From the NCBI GenBank assembly GCA_023336875.1, contig JAMBLH010000162.1, forward strand, positions 1-12,804: DNA of 12,804 nucleotides, in the 5' to 3' direction. Position numbers and translations under genes: made by a program. Of this stretch, positions 1 to 7,299 are shown one piece after another. The notes beneath the pieces were generated by a model, which was not told where the DNA came from, did not search any database, and saw only the letters and a list, made by a program, of their open reading frames with translations. Numbering within the stretch: position 1 is the first letter of the stretch; each line of letters begins with the position of its first letter. The stretch is from Actinomycetes bacterium. GTDB lineage: Bacteria > Actinomycetota > Acidimicrobiia > Spongiisociales > UBA5794.

Positions 1-107
1 ACATTTGACGGGCCGACGAACAGATATGCCTGAGCTGGTGTCTCCAACTCCGCGGTAAGCAACTCGAGCACAGCACCGTGCCCAACGAGATCGGCGAACA
101 GTGTCAC
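1..107 (-). CDS. holB: DNA polymerase III delta' subunit, N-terminal fragment (cut by window edge)
   Basis: Only the first 35 codons are visible; the gene continues past the left edge. It starts at GTG (107-105), which shares GTGA with the tmk stop, so it is probably translationally coupled to tmk. The visible peptide has the opening typical of clamp-loader delta' subunits: a short helix with 'LVGH..VL..L' followed by 'QAYLFVGPSNV', which leads into the P-loop of the AAA+ ATPase fold. The P-loop itself lies outside the window. In the family this subunit is part of the clamp loader that places the sliding clamp on primed DNA. The position directly after tmk is the usual actinobacterial arrangement and supports the call. 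A different AAA+ clamp-loader-like protein cannot be excluded from 35 residues. Confidence 0.8.
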   Translation of the reverse strand, partial: MTLFADLVGHGAVLELLTAELETPAQAYLFVGPSN

Positions 108-730
108 GTTGCCAACCCGAGTTCGGCAACGACAGCTCCGACTACATCGTCGACTGGCATGGACGCATCGACTACGACGAAGCGGTCGGGTTCCGCCGCT
201 GCGAGGTCATCAAAGGCTGCGGCAACCTTCGAGTGGAACTCAACACCTTCATTCCCGATACGGTCACCATCGCGTTGCCTGGATAGACCCTCGTCAGGCT
301 CAAGGCGCAACAGCACCACCACGTCAGGCCAGATGCCCCCGAGCGCAATATCGTTGAGCGTCCAGACCTCATCGAGGGGCAGGCCACGCCCACCTGCCTG
401 ATAGGCCAACGACGAATACGCTGTGCGATCCGACAGCACCCATGCACCTCGAGCGAGTGCGGGTGATACGGTCTCCGCAATCAATTGTGCTCGCGATGCA
501 GCGAACAATGCGGCTTCGGATCGAGGCGCAACGTCATGATCCATCGTCAGCAGTACGGCTCTGATCTTCTCCCCCGCCTCTGTGCCTCCTGGCTCGCGTA
601 CCGAGACGACGACCTCGCCCTGGGATTTCAAGTATTCAGCGATTCGATCAGCGATCGTGGATTTACCAGCACCTTCAACGCCTTCGAAAGCAATGTATCG
701 GGCTCCCGAGAATCGAGACGTGTCACTCAT
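104..730 (-). CDS. tmk: Thymidylate kinase (dTMP kinase)
   Basis: Phosphorylates dTMP to dTDP with ATP in the cytoplasm, an essential step in dTTP synthesis. The 208 residues carry the family landmarks in order: a P-loop 'FEGVEGAGKST' at 15-25, 'REPGGT' at 45-50, the 'DR..YSS.AYQ' segment from D101, and a LID region around 'RDGDRI' at 153-158 followed by 'EFH'. Length matches the family (about 200-215 aa). I chose the ATG at 730. The same frame also opens at a GTG at 757, which would add nine residues (MQGTCQTTA) not expected in the family. Neither start has a strong Shine-Dalgarno sequence. The gene lies 51 bases after topA, and its TGA stop overlaps the holB GTG start, so the three genes probably form one operon. 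Confidence 0.93.
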   Translation of the reverse strand: MSDTSRFSGARYIAFEGVEGAGKSTIADRIAEYLKSQGEVVVSVREPGGTEAGEKIRAVLLTMDHDVAPRSEAALFAASRAQLIAETVSPALARGAWVLSDRTAYSSLAYQAGGRGLPLDEVWTLNDIALGGIWPDVVVLLRLEPDEGLSRQRDGDRIGNEGVEFHSKVAAAFDDLAAAEPDRFVVVDASMPVDDVVGAVVAELGLAT

Positions 731-781
731 GGCAGTAGTTTGACAGGTTCCCTGCACATGGGTCCTGGCACCAGGGGCATG

Positions 782-3355
782 TCATTTCTTCTTCGCTGGG
801 CCCTTGGCACGCTTCTCAGCAAGGCGGTCGGATGCGTGCTCCAACGTGATGTTCTCGAGACTCTCGGTCTTGCGAAACGAGACGTTCGTCGTACCGTCGG
901 TCATGTAGAGGCCGAAGCGACCGTCCTTGATAACGATCTCTGAGCCCGTCACGGGATCCGCACCGAGTTCCTTGAGCGGCGGTTTCGCTCCTCGACGCTG
1001 CCGCGGCTTTGCAAGGAGCGCAAGCGCCTCATCAAGATCGACGGTGAACAGCTGGTCCTCGGTCTCGAGCGAGCGGCTCTCCTTGCCCCACTTGATGTAG
1101 GGCCCATACCTACCGTTGAGTGCCTCTATCGGGTTGCCATCGTCGGGATGATCCGCAACCACCCTTGGAATCGTCAGAAGTTGGAGGGCGTCCTCGAGCG
1201 TGACGTCGTCGAGCGACATCGTTTTGAACAGCGAAGCCGTACGAGGCTTCTCCTTGGAGTCAGGGTCCCGCTCCCCAAGTTGGATGTACGGTCCGAACCG
1301 CCCAGCCATTGCCAGGACGTCGAGTCCTGACTCGGGGTCAATTCCCAGCGTGCGATTTCCGCTTGGCGCATCGAGGATCTCAAGTGCACGCTCAAGGGTT
1401 AGCTCGTCTGGCGCAATGTCGGGAGGAATCGACGCCCTGCGCTCTCCGTGAGCAAGATACGGTCCGTACTGGCCTGCCCTCGCAACGATCGGTTCGCCGT
1501 CCTCACCTATTCCGATCGGAAACGAGTTGACAGCCTTTGGATCGATCCGCTCGAGCACGTCCTCGCCAACAAGGCTCTTGAGTCCTGGGGACCCGTTCCC
1601 GTTGTAGAAAGCGTCGAGGTACGGCACCCTGTCGGCATCACCCGCCGCAATACGGTCGAGGTCGGCCTCCATGCGTGCAGTGAAGTCATAGTTCACGTAG
1701 TCGCTGAAGTACTGCTCGAGAAGGCCAACGACACTGAACGCACGCCACGTTGGAATGAGGGCGGACCCTGACTTCCTCGCATACTCGCGATCGAGGATCG
1801 TTGCGATGATCGACGCATACGTGGACGGTCGACCTATCCCGAGTTCCTCCAGGCGCTTGATCAACGATGCTTCGGTAAATCGAGCTGGCGGCTTCGTCTC
1901 GTGATCTGTTGGTGTGAGCTCGATCGGGCGTACCTCCTCACCCTCCTCCATGGCGGGCAGCAACGTCTCCTTGTCATCAAGGGCCGCATCTGGGTCGTCG
2001 CTCCCCTCGACATAGGCCCGCATGAATCCAGGGAAAGTGATCGTGCGCCCCGATGCCTGGAACCGACATGTCCTGCTATCAAGCGCGTCAGCCTCGATCT
2101 GGACGATCACACTCTCACCCTTTGCATCCTTCATCTGGGATGCGACTGTTCTCATCCAGACGAGTTCATAGACCTTGGTCTCGTCTGAGGTCGGGCCGAA
2201 CTCGGCTGCGATGACATCGATGTCCTGAAACTGCTCACCTGCGGGCCGAATCGCTTCATGTGCCTCCTGGGCACCTTTTGCCTTCTTGCCGTAGTACCGA
2301 GGCTTCTCAGGAAGAAAGGTCGAGCCATACCGTTCCGCGACCAGCGAGCGCGCCGCTTCGAGTGCTGATGCCGAAATATCCGTCGAGTCCGTGCGCATGT
2401 ACGTTATGAAGCCCCCTTCATACAAACGCTGGGCCGCACTCATCGTCCTACGGGCACCGAATCGGAGCTTGTGACCAGCTTCCTGTTGAAGGGTCGATGT
2501 GCGGAATGGCGCATATGGTCGACGCGTATATGGCTTGCGCTTCACATCAGCGACCTTGAACCCGGCACCCGAGAGACCGGTAGCCAGATCGATTGCATCC
2601 TGTGGTGACAGCAGCAGACGGTCCTTGGCCAGCTCCCCGTCCGGACCGAAATCCGATCCCTCCGCAACCCGGGCACCGTCAACAGACCTGAGGGATGCAG
2701 GGAACTCGTCCTCGGCAACCGCCAGGACGGCTTTGAGACCTGAGTAGCTCGCTCTGGTGAACGCAATTCGCTCCCGTTCACGTTCAACGATGATCCGCGT
2801 AGCCGGTGATTGCACTCGGCCAGCCGAGAGTCCCCTCTGGACTCGCCTCCACAGCACAGGCGACACCTCGTAGCCGAAGAGCCGATCAAGAATTCTTCGT
2901 GTTTCCTGGGCCTGGACAAGGGGCATGTTGATGTCTCTCGGGTTCGCTGCTGCCTCGTGGATCGCTCGCTCCGTTATCTCGTGGAACACCATCCGGTGCA
3001 CAGGGATCTTTGGCTTGAGCTCTTCGAGCAGGTGCCAGGCAATGGCCTCGCCCTCGCGATCCTCATCCGTGGCGAGGTAAAGCTCATCTGCTTCCTTGAG
3101 ATGTTTCTTGAGAAGCCGCACCTGTTTCTTCGACGAATCCGTGACCACATAGATCGGAGTGAAGTCATTGTCGATATCGATTCCGAAACGCGTGGTCTTC
3201 CAGAGCTCGCGCTTCTTCTCGGGCAGATCCGCAGCGCGCGCTGGAATGTCGCGGATATGCCCGATCGACGACTCCACGATGAAGTCATCTCCCAAATACT
3301 TGTTGATGGTCTTCGCCTTGGCCGGCGACTCGACTATGACGAGCTTCTTTGTCAT
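782..3355 (-). CDS. topA: Type IA DNA topoisomerase I
   Basis: Relaxes negatively supercoiled DNA through a transient 5'-phosphotyrosyl break. The 857-aa protein opens with a TOPRIM domain: E9 in 'VESPAKA' and acidic residues in 'ATDEDREGE' at 95-103. The core follows, with 'RRVQRGLSAGRVQSPA' at 170-185 and the active-site tyrosine Y319 in 'GGFITYMRTDS'. After the catalytic region come four C-terminal topoisomerase repeats, each with a 'G.(Y/F)G.Y' core ('QYGPYLAHG', 'RFGPYIQLG', 'RYGPYIKWG', 'RFGLYMTDG'), and a short lysine tail ending 'PAKKK'. There are no cysteine zinc fingers, as is usual for actinobacterial TopA and unlike E. coli; the tail is short compared with long basic tails in some relatives. 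The ATG at 3355 has AGGAAG just upstream and a good promoter. It is probably the first gene of topA-tmk-holB. Confidence 0.97.
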   Translation of the reverse strand: MTKKLVIVESPAKAKTINKYLGDDFIVESSIGHIRDIPARAADLPEKKRELWKTTRFGIDIDNDFTPIYVVTDSSKKQVRLLKKHLKEADELYLATDEDREGEAIAWHLLEELKPKIPVHRMVFHEITERAIHEAAANPRDINMPLVQAQETRRILDRLFGYEVSPVLWRRVQRGLSAGRVQSPATRIIVERERERIAFTRASYSGLKAVLAVAEDEFPASLRSVDGARVAEGSDFGPDGELAKDRLLLSPQDAIDLATGLSGAGFKVADVKRKPYTRRPYAPFRTSTLQQEAGHKLRFGARRTMSAAQRLYEGGFITYMRTDSTDISASALEAARSLVAERYGSTFLPEKPRYYGKKAKGAQEAHEAIRPAGEQFQDIDVIAAEFGPTSDETKVYELVWMRTVASQMKDAKGESVIVQIEADALDSRTCRFQASGRTITFPGFMRAYVEGSDDPDAALDDKETLLPAMEEGEEVRPIELTPTDHETKPPARFTEASLIKRLEELGIGRPSTYASIIATILDREYARKSGSALIPTWRAFSVVGLLEQYFSDYVNYDFTARMEADLDRIAAGDADRVPYLDAFYNGNGSPGLKSLVGEDVLERIDPKAVNSFPIGIGEDGEPIVARAGQYGPYLAHGERRASIPPDIAPDELTLERALEILDAPSGNRTLGIDPESGLDVLAMAGRFGPYIQLGERDPDSKEKPRTASLFKTMSLDDVTLEDALQLLTIPRVVADHPDDGNPIEALNGRYGPYIKWGKESRSLETEDQLFTVDLDEALALLAKPRQRRGAKPPLKELGADPVTGSEIVIKDGRFGLYMTDGTTNVSFRKTESLENITLEHASDRLAEKRAKGPAKKK

Positions 3356-3357
3356 GA

Positions 3358-3363
3358 CTTCCT
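3358..3363 (-). promoter_or_regulatory. Ribosome binding site of topA
   Basis: AGGAAG reads on the minus strand directly before the topA ATG at 3355, with AGGA four bases from the start codon. The spacing is slightly short. It supports this ATG as the start. Confidence 0.55.
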
Positions 3364-3385
3364 GATTCCAACGATTCGTGATCTA

Positions 3386-3414
3386 CAAATACGTGAGTCA
3401 TCCATTCGTGTCAA
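3386..3414 (-). promoter_or_regulatory. Putative sigma-70-type promoter of topA
   Basis: On the minus strand a perfect TTGACA (3414-3409) is followed by a 17-bp spacer and TATTTG (3391-3386), an imperfect -10 box. It lies in the 79-bp gap between the glycosyltransferase stop and the topA ATG. The expected transcription start near 3379 would give a leader of about two dozen bases. The consensus -35 and ideal spacing are seen directly; activity is inferred. It would let topA-tmk-holB be expressed independently of the trk cluster upstream. Confidence 0.55.
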
Positions 3415-3434
3415 GAGTGGTAACGGCGTAGAAC

Positions 3435-4502
3435 CTAGCCCAAGAACGGTGCAAATCCCTCATACAGTCGTTCGACAACGCGTGCCCACGTGAATTCGGT
3501 CTCGACGAGCCGCCTCCCTCGGTGGCCCATCTGCCTGGCCTCTACGGGGTCGTCAAGCAGTATCTCGAGGCCCTCCCTGATCGAATCGACGTCCGAAACA
3601 ACGAAGCCCGTTTCACCAGGAAGCACGGTTTCGGGTGCACCCCCCGAATCGCCTACGAGCACAGGGACGCCCGATGCTGCGGCCTCCAGGAACACCAGAC
3701 CGAGACCCTCGACCTCGAGTCCTGCCCACCGCGACCTGGTCGGCATGCAGAACACGTCCATCTGTTGGTAGAGGCCAGGGAGTTTGGACCAAGGCACATC
3801 AACCTCGAAGCGGGTCCGTACGCCAAGATTCTCCGCCTTCCTCCTGAGCTCACGTTCAGTTCTGCCCTTGCCGACGAAGAGAAGTTCGACATCCCGCTCG
3901 AGTCTTGCGGCGGCTTCGATGAGACGATCCTGGCCCTTGCGTGGTACAAAGCGGCTCACACAGCCAACGACGGGCGGATCGTTGGCTGGCGGAACTGCAG
4001 GCAGTCGGAACGTTTCGATATCGACGCCAGCACCGAGGAATTCCACCGGACTCCCCGATATCCGCTGCACACTCCGTGCCGTGTACCGGCTGACGGCGAA
4101 CCGAACGTCCGCCGATGCGAGATCGCGCCTAAGAAGTTGTCGTACGCCGGGGAGCGCCCCAGGGATCGTGATCTCCGCACCATGGCTCAGTACACCGATT
4201 GGTACGTCAAACCCCCTCCTGAGGACGTTACCGAGGAAGAGAAGCGGGTGGGGCGCACCGAAGAGCACTGCGTCTGGTTCGAAGTCCTCCGCAGCCGCGG
4301 CGATCGTGCGGGCCGTTGTACGGGTCGGAAGCATGTACGCCGCCGAACCGCGACTCACACCAGGCTCCTGTTGCGCTGCGTCCGGATCGTGCGGAGCGAC
4401 CACGTGAACTGCATCCGGATACGCCTCGACGAGATTCTTGAGGTACATCTGGATACCACCTGGTTTCGGTGGATAATCGTTCGTGACGACGAGCAATCGC
4501 AT
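3435..4502 (-). CDS. GT4-family glycosyltransferase, PimB'-like mannosyltransferase
   Basis: A 355-aa GT-B fold enzyme of family GT4. The N-terminal half opens with 'TNDYPPKPGGIQ' at 7-18, the glycine-rich acceptor loop, and has a 'SHGAE' segment at 106-110. The C-terminal half has 'SRFVPRKGQD' at 183-192, where R184 and K189 would contact the donor diphosphate, and the EX7E motif E265-E273 inside 'GLEVEGLGLVFLEAAASGVP', followed by 'GDSGGAPETV'. These blocks closely match the GDP-mannose-dependent phosphatidylinositol monomannoside alpha-1,6-mannosyltransferase PimB' (M. tuberculosis Rv2188c) as I recall it. The likely role is adding a mannose to a membrane lipid at the inner face of the membrane, but donor and acceptor are inferred. 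There is no signal peptide or membrane segment. Its ATG overlaps the TAA of the upstream phosphatase gene (TAATG) and no good ribosome binding site is visible, so translation is probably coupled. Confidence 0.85.
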   Translation of the reverse strand: MRLLVVTNDYPPKPGGIQMYLKNLVEAYPDAVHVVAPHDPDAAQQEPGVSRGSAAYMLPTRTTARTIAAAAEDFEPDAVLFGAPHPLLFLGNVLRRGFDVPIGVLSHGAEITIPGALPGVRQLLRRDLASADVRFAVSRYTARSVQRISGSPVEFLGAGVDIETFRLPAVPPANDPPVVGCVSRFVPRKGQDRLIEAAARLERDVELLFVGKGRTERELRRKAENLGVRTRFEVDVPWSKLPGLYQQMDVFCMPTRSRWAGLEVEGLGLVFLEAAASGVPVLVGDSGGAPETVLPGETGFVVSDVDSIREGLEILLDDPVEARQMGHRGRRLVETEFTWARVVERLYEGFAPFLG

Positions 4503-5746
4503 TAGTCGTCCAGATGTGGCGCCACGTTGTAGGCGGCAAGCACGGGCCCAGCGGGGGTCTGACGTATCTGGGACATCGATGAGTTTCGGGGAATCGGAAG
4601 ACGGTTTCGTGCGGCGAAGTCGAGCCCAACAACACTCGAAATATACGCACGGATCGCTGCACCATGGGAGACCACTCCAATGTGGTCAAGATCGGAAGTC
4701 TCAGCCAATGATGCAACGGTCGCACGCAATCTCTCACCCGCCTCCGCGAACGTCTCTCCGTCTCTGCCCCTGGGCTTGTCCTGATCCTCGGTAAAGATCG
4801 ACTCGAATAGCTCGGGGTCGTTGGCAATGGCTTCTTCGATCGTCATGTTCTCCCAATTGCCGAATGCCATCTCAACCAGACCCTCGCTATCCGCCGGTGA
4901 GAGCCCAGCGGCAGCGCCAAGAATCGAGGCTGTCTCAACTGTTCGCCCAAGAGGAGACGTGAACAAGGCCTCTACCGACGGCACGGTGAGTGCCGCTGAT
5001 GCAACCTGTCTGCGACCGAGAGGGGTGAGAGGGCTATCGGTGCGTCCCTGCCATCGACCGGCCACATTCCCCTCCGACTGCCCATGACGGATGAGGGAGA
5101 CAGCGGTGCCCTGGGGCCCGAACTGTCTCGGTACAGCCGAGAGATGGGTCGCGTCGTTGAACACATTGATCTGTGCATCCGCGTCGGAATCGATGCGGAT
5201 CACGGTCGACGCGGTGTTATGGGACGGAATCAGTTTCAACGGGCCGTCACTCCGCCCAAGGATGTAACCCATGATCGCCCAGATCACTCCGCCGTGGGTC
5301 ACAACTGTTGCTGATTGGCCCTCGTCGAGGGATGCCACGAGACCCTTGAAGGCTCCGACGACTCTGTCCCCAAAATCGGACATACGCTCACCACCCCCTG
5401 GCGCGATGTTCTCACCTGCGAGGAAGGCCTCCATCTGACCCGGATACTTCTGCGTGATCTCAACCGAAGTCAGTCCCTCCCACTCACCAACCCCGAACTC
5501 CCGCCATGAAGGCATCGGTTCAGGATCGCCAAGAACCGAAGCAGTTCGCATGGTCCTGGGAAGATCCGATGCAACCAACAGGTCGCTTCCCGAACCGTTC
5601 TGCCGGCCGGCCAATGCCAAAAGTTGCTCCTCACCCTTCGGCGAGATCCCGGAATCAGCATTGCCCTGCCAACGACCGACGCTATTGGCATTGGTTTCCG
5701 CGTGTCGTATCAGGGTGACAGTTCGAATCTGAGAGGAGTCGATCAT
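4502..5746 (-). CDS. Tandem histidine phosphatase (two phosphoglycerate-mutase-like domains)
   Basis: A 414-aa protein built from two complete histidine phosphatase domains (COG0406 type) in one chain. Domain 1 (about 8-195) has 'LIRHAETNAN' with R14-H15, 'SDLPRTMRTA' with R64, 'EFGVGEWEG' with E83 as likely proton donor, and 'VTHGG' with H151. Domain 2 (about 213-402) repeats the set: 'LIRHGQSEGN' with H221, 'SPLGRT' with R268, E292 before 'FGNWE', and 'VSHGAAIR' with H361. Both therefore look catalytically competent. These enzymes remove or transfer phosphate through a phosphohistidine; the substrate here is unknown, and a sugar phosphate linked to the neighbouring glycosyltransferase is only a guess. 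I chose the ATG at 5746, which overlaps the trkH stop as ATGA and has GGAG three bases upstream; a GTG at 5755 would add three residues. No signal peptide, so cytoplasmic. Confidence 0.88.
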   Translation of the reverse strand: MIDSSQIRTVTLIRHAETNANSVGRWQGNADSGISPKGEEQLLALAGRQNGSGSDLLVASDLPRTMRTASVLGDPEPMPSWREFGVGEWEGLTSVEITQKYPGQMEAFLAGENIAPGGGERMSDFGDRVVGAFKGLVASLDEGQSATVVTHGGVIWAIMGYILGRSDGPLKLIPSHNTASTVIRIDSDADAQINVFNDATHLSAVPRQFGPQGTAVSLIRHGQSEGNVAGRWQGRTDSPLTPLGRRQVASAALTVPSVEALFTSPLGRTVETASILGAAAGLSPADSEGLVEMAFGNWENMTIEEAIANDPELFESIFTEDQDKPRGRDGETFAEAGERLRATVASLAETSDLDHIGVVSHGAAIRAYISSVVGLDFAARNRLPIPRNSSMSQIRQTPAGPVLAAYNVAPHLDD

Positions 5747-7194
5747 CTCCTCCACACCTCTCTATTGAACAGGATCAGGATCGGTAGTATCTCAAGTCGT
5801 CCGACGATCATCAGCGACGCAAGAAGCCACTTGGCGGCCCAGGGAATCCCAAGGAAATTGCCGGTTGGACCGACCTCTCCAAGACCCGGTCCGACATTGC
5901 CCAGAGAAGTAGCCACACTGCTCACGATCGTCACCACGTCGGTGCCCGCCCCGGACAACGATACGAGAATCGCCATGACGAAGGTCCCCGTCATGAAGGC
6001 GAACATGTAGAGGAGAAAGAAGGTTTGGACGGTCTCGACCACGAGATCTGGAACAGCAGTCCTCCCGACTCTGGTGACGAATACCCCGCGCGGATGGATA
6101 AGACGCCGAACGTCGGTGCGGGAGGCCTCGTATAGGATGCTGAGCCGATCGGTCTTTATCGCTCCAGCAGTTGATCCTGCCATGCCACCGACAAACATAA
6201 GGCCAACGATCATTATCCCAAGTGCAGGGACCCAAGCTCCGAAATCAACGGTGGCGAAGCCTGTGGTTGTCACGATCGTGAGCGATGTGAACACGGAGTT
6301 GCGAACAGTCTCCGTGACCGAGCCACCCCACGTCGCAATAGCCATCAGAACTGCGGCGCCCGCAACTATCGAGAGATAGACCCGCAACTCGACCGACCTT
6401 AAATACGCCTTCCAATCCCGTCGAACAACCTTGTAGTGGAGAGCGAATGACATCCCTGCAAGTGTCATGAACACGATCACAATCCACTGGGAATACACAG
6501 AGAACGCTCCGAGGGAACCCACATTCGTGCTGAATCCACCGGTGGACATGGTTGTGAGTGAGTGGTTGACCGCTTCGAAGAACGTCATGTCCCCGACCCA
6601 CAGGAGCGCGATCTCGACAAATGTGAGAGCCAGATAGACAAGCCACAGACGCTTCGCCGTCTCCTTGAACCGCGGAGTAAGCCTGTCAGGCATGGGACCG
6701 GGCGACTCTGCTCTTGCCAGCTGATGGGCTCCCATGCCAAGCAGAGGGAGAATGGCGATCGAAAGCACGATGATTCCCATGCCACCGATCCACTGGGTCA
6801 GAGAGCGCCAGAACAGTATTCCGTGTGTCATTGCGCCAGGGTCGGGGATGACAGAGGCACCCGTTGTGGTGAATCCTGCCGATGCCTCGAAGACTGCATC
6901 AGTCACGTTGCCGATCGCACCGGTCAGGAGGTAGGGAAGCGCACCGAACAGCGAGAGAGCGATCCACGCGAGCCCAACGGCGGCAAATCCCTCTCTTGTT
7001 GAAAGCTCACCTGGTCGATCGAATACGCGCCAGAGACTGAAGCCGACAACGACAGTGATTACCGCGGCAAGCACCATTCCGGGAATGTCGGACCACTCCT
7101 GATACATCGCCGAGACCACTGGGGCTGCGAGCATCGAGAGTCCGATCGCCCCAAGGACCGCTCCGACAACATGGAGGAGATGACGCCACGACAT
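5743..7194 (-). CDS. trkH: Trk potassium uptake membrane subunit TrkH
   Basis: A 483-aa polytopic membrane protein, the potassium-translocating subunit of the Trk/Ktr superfamily. It shows the four pore-loop/filter repeats: 'TTTGASV' around G112, 'STGGFS' around G219-G220, 'TTTGFAT' around G312, and 'LGNVGPGLG' around G435. 'GGMAGSTAGAIKTDRL' near 336-351 is also typical. Hydrophobic segments run throughout, starting with 'LLHVVGAVLGAIGLSML'. Length matches TrkH. It would work with the TrkA encoded just upstream, which binds nucleotide and gates the channel. The ATG at 7194 directly follows the 105-bp inverted-repeat element, which supplies the only Shine-Dalgarno-like bases (AGGG, six bases upstream). 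The stop overlaps the start of the phosphatase gene. Confidence 0.95.
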   Translation of the reverse strand: MSWRHLLHVVGAVLGAIGLSMLAAPVVSAMYQEWSDIPGMVLAAVITVVVGFSLWRVFDRPGELSTREGFAAVGLAWIALSLFGALPYLLTGAIGNVTDAVFEASAGFTTTGASVIPDPGAMTHGILFWRSLTQWIGGMGIIVLSIAILPLLGMGAHQLARAESPGPMPDRLTPRFKETAKRLWLVYLALTFVEIALLWVGDMTFFEAVNHSLTTMSTGGFSTNVGSLGAFSVYSQWIVIVFMTLAGMSFALHYKVVRRDWKAYLRSVELRVYLSIVAGAAVLMAIATWGGSVTETVRNSVFTSLTIVTTTGFATVDFGAWVPALGIMIVGLMFVGGMAGSTAGAIKTDRLSILYEASRTDVRRLIHPRGVFVTRVGRTAVPDLVVETVQTFFLLYMFAFMTGTFVMAILVSLSGAGTDVVTIVSSVATSLGNVGPGLGEVGPTGNFLGIPWAAKWLLASLMIVGRLEILPILILFNREVWRR

Positions 7195-7299
7195 CTAGTG
7201 CCCTGTCCACGAACGTTCGACGTGTCGATGTCGAGCCAGGGGCGCGAGCTGCGTTCCTGGACGACAGACCAGCGCAAAGGTTTGTGGACAGGGCACTAG
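7195..7299. repeat. MITE-like 105-bp inverted-repeat element between trkA and trkH
   Basis: The ends are perfect 16-bp inverted repeats: CTAGTGCCCTGTCCAC at 7195-7210 and its reverse complement at 7284-7299. The similarity extends imperfectly inward to 22 matches in 25. Both ends contain TA inside CTAG, so the boundary could be a TA target duplication (as in IS630/Tc1-mariner, or some IS5-group elements) or a CTAG one. The interior has no credible gene but is foldable: a hairpin at 7250-7276 (TGCG and CTGG paired with CCAG and CGCA, with a three-base bulge), a near-palindrome at 7217-7228, and the palindrome CGAACGTTCG at 7210-7219. The element occupies exactly the space from the trkA TGA to the trkH ATG. 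A MITE or a decayed insertion-sequence remnant is the best reading. A purely regulatory RNA hairpin is the alternative. Confidence 0.6.

Noticed and set aside
764..775. Short inverted repeat CCTGGCACCAGG in the topA-tmk gap
   Set aside because: A two-base loop and 5-bp stem with no T-run; too small to be a terminator or a convincing operator.
2810..3493. A 227-codon plus-strand open frame opposite the start of topA and across its promoter
   Set aside because: It lies antisense to the TOPRIM domain of topA and has no plausible product.
3522..4505. A long plus-strand open frame (327 codons) opposite the glycosyltransferase gene
   Set aside because: It is antisense to a gene with clear GT4 motifs, is rich in arginine, histidine and cysteine, and shows no domain of its own.
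7059..7277. A small minus-strand open frame running from the inverted-repeat element into trkH in another frame
   Set aside because: Most of it is an out-of-frame shadow of trkH, it resembles no transposase, and it would not be needed for a MITE.
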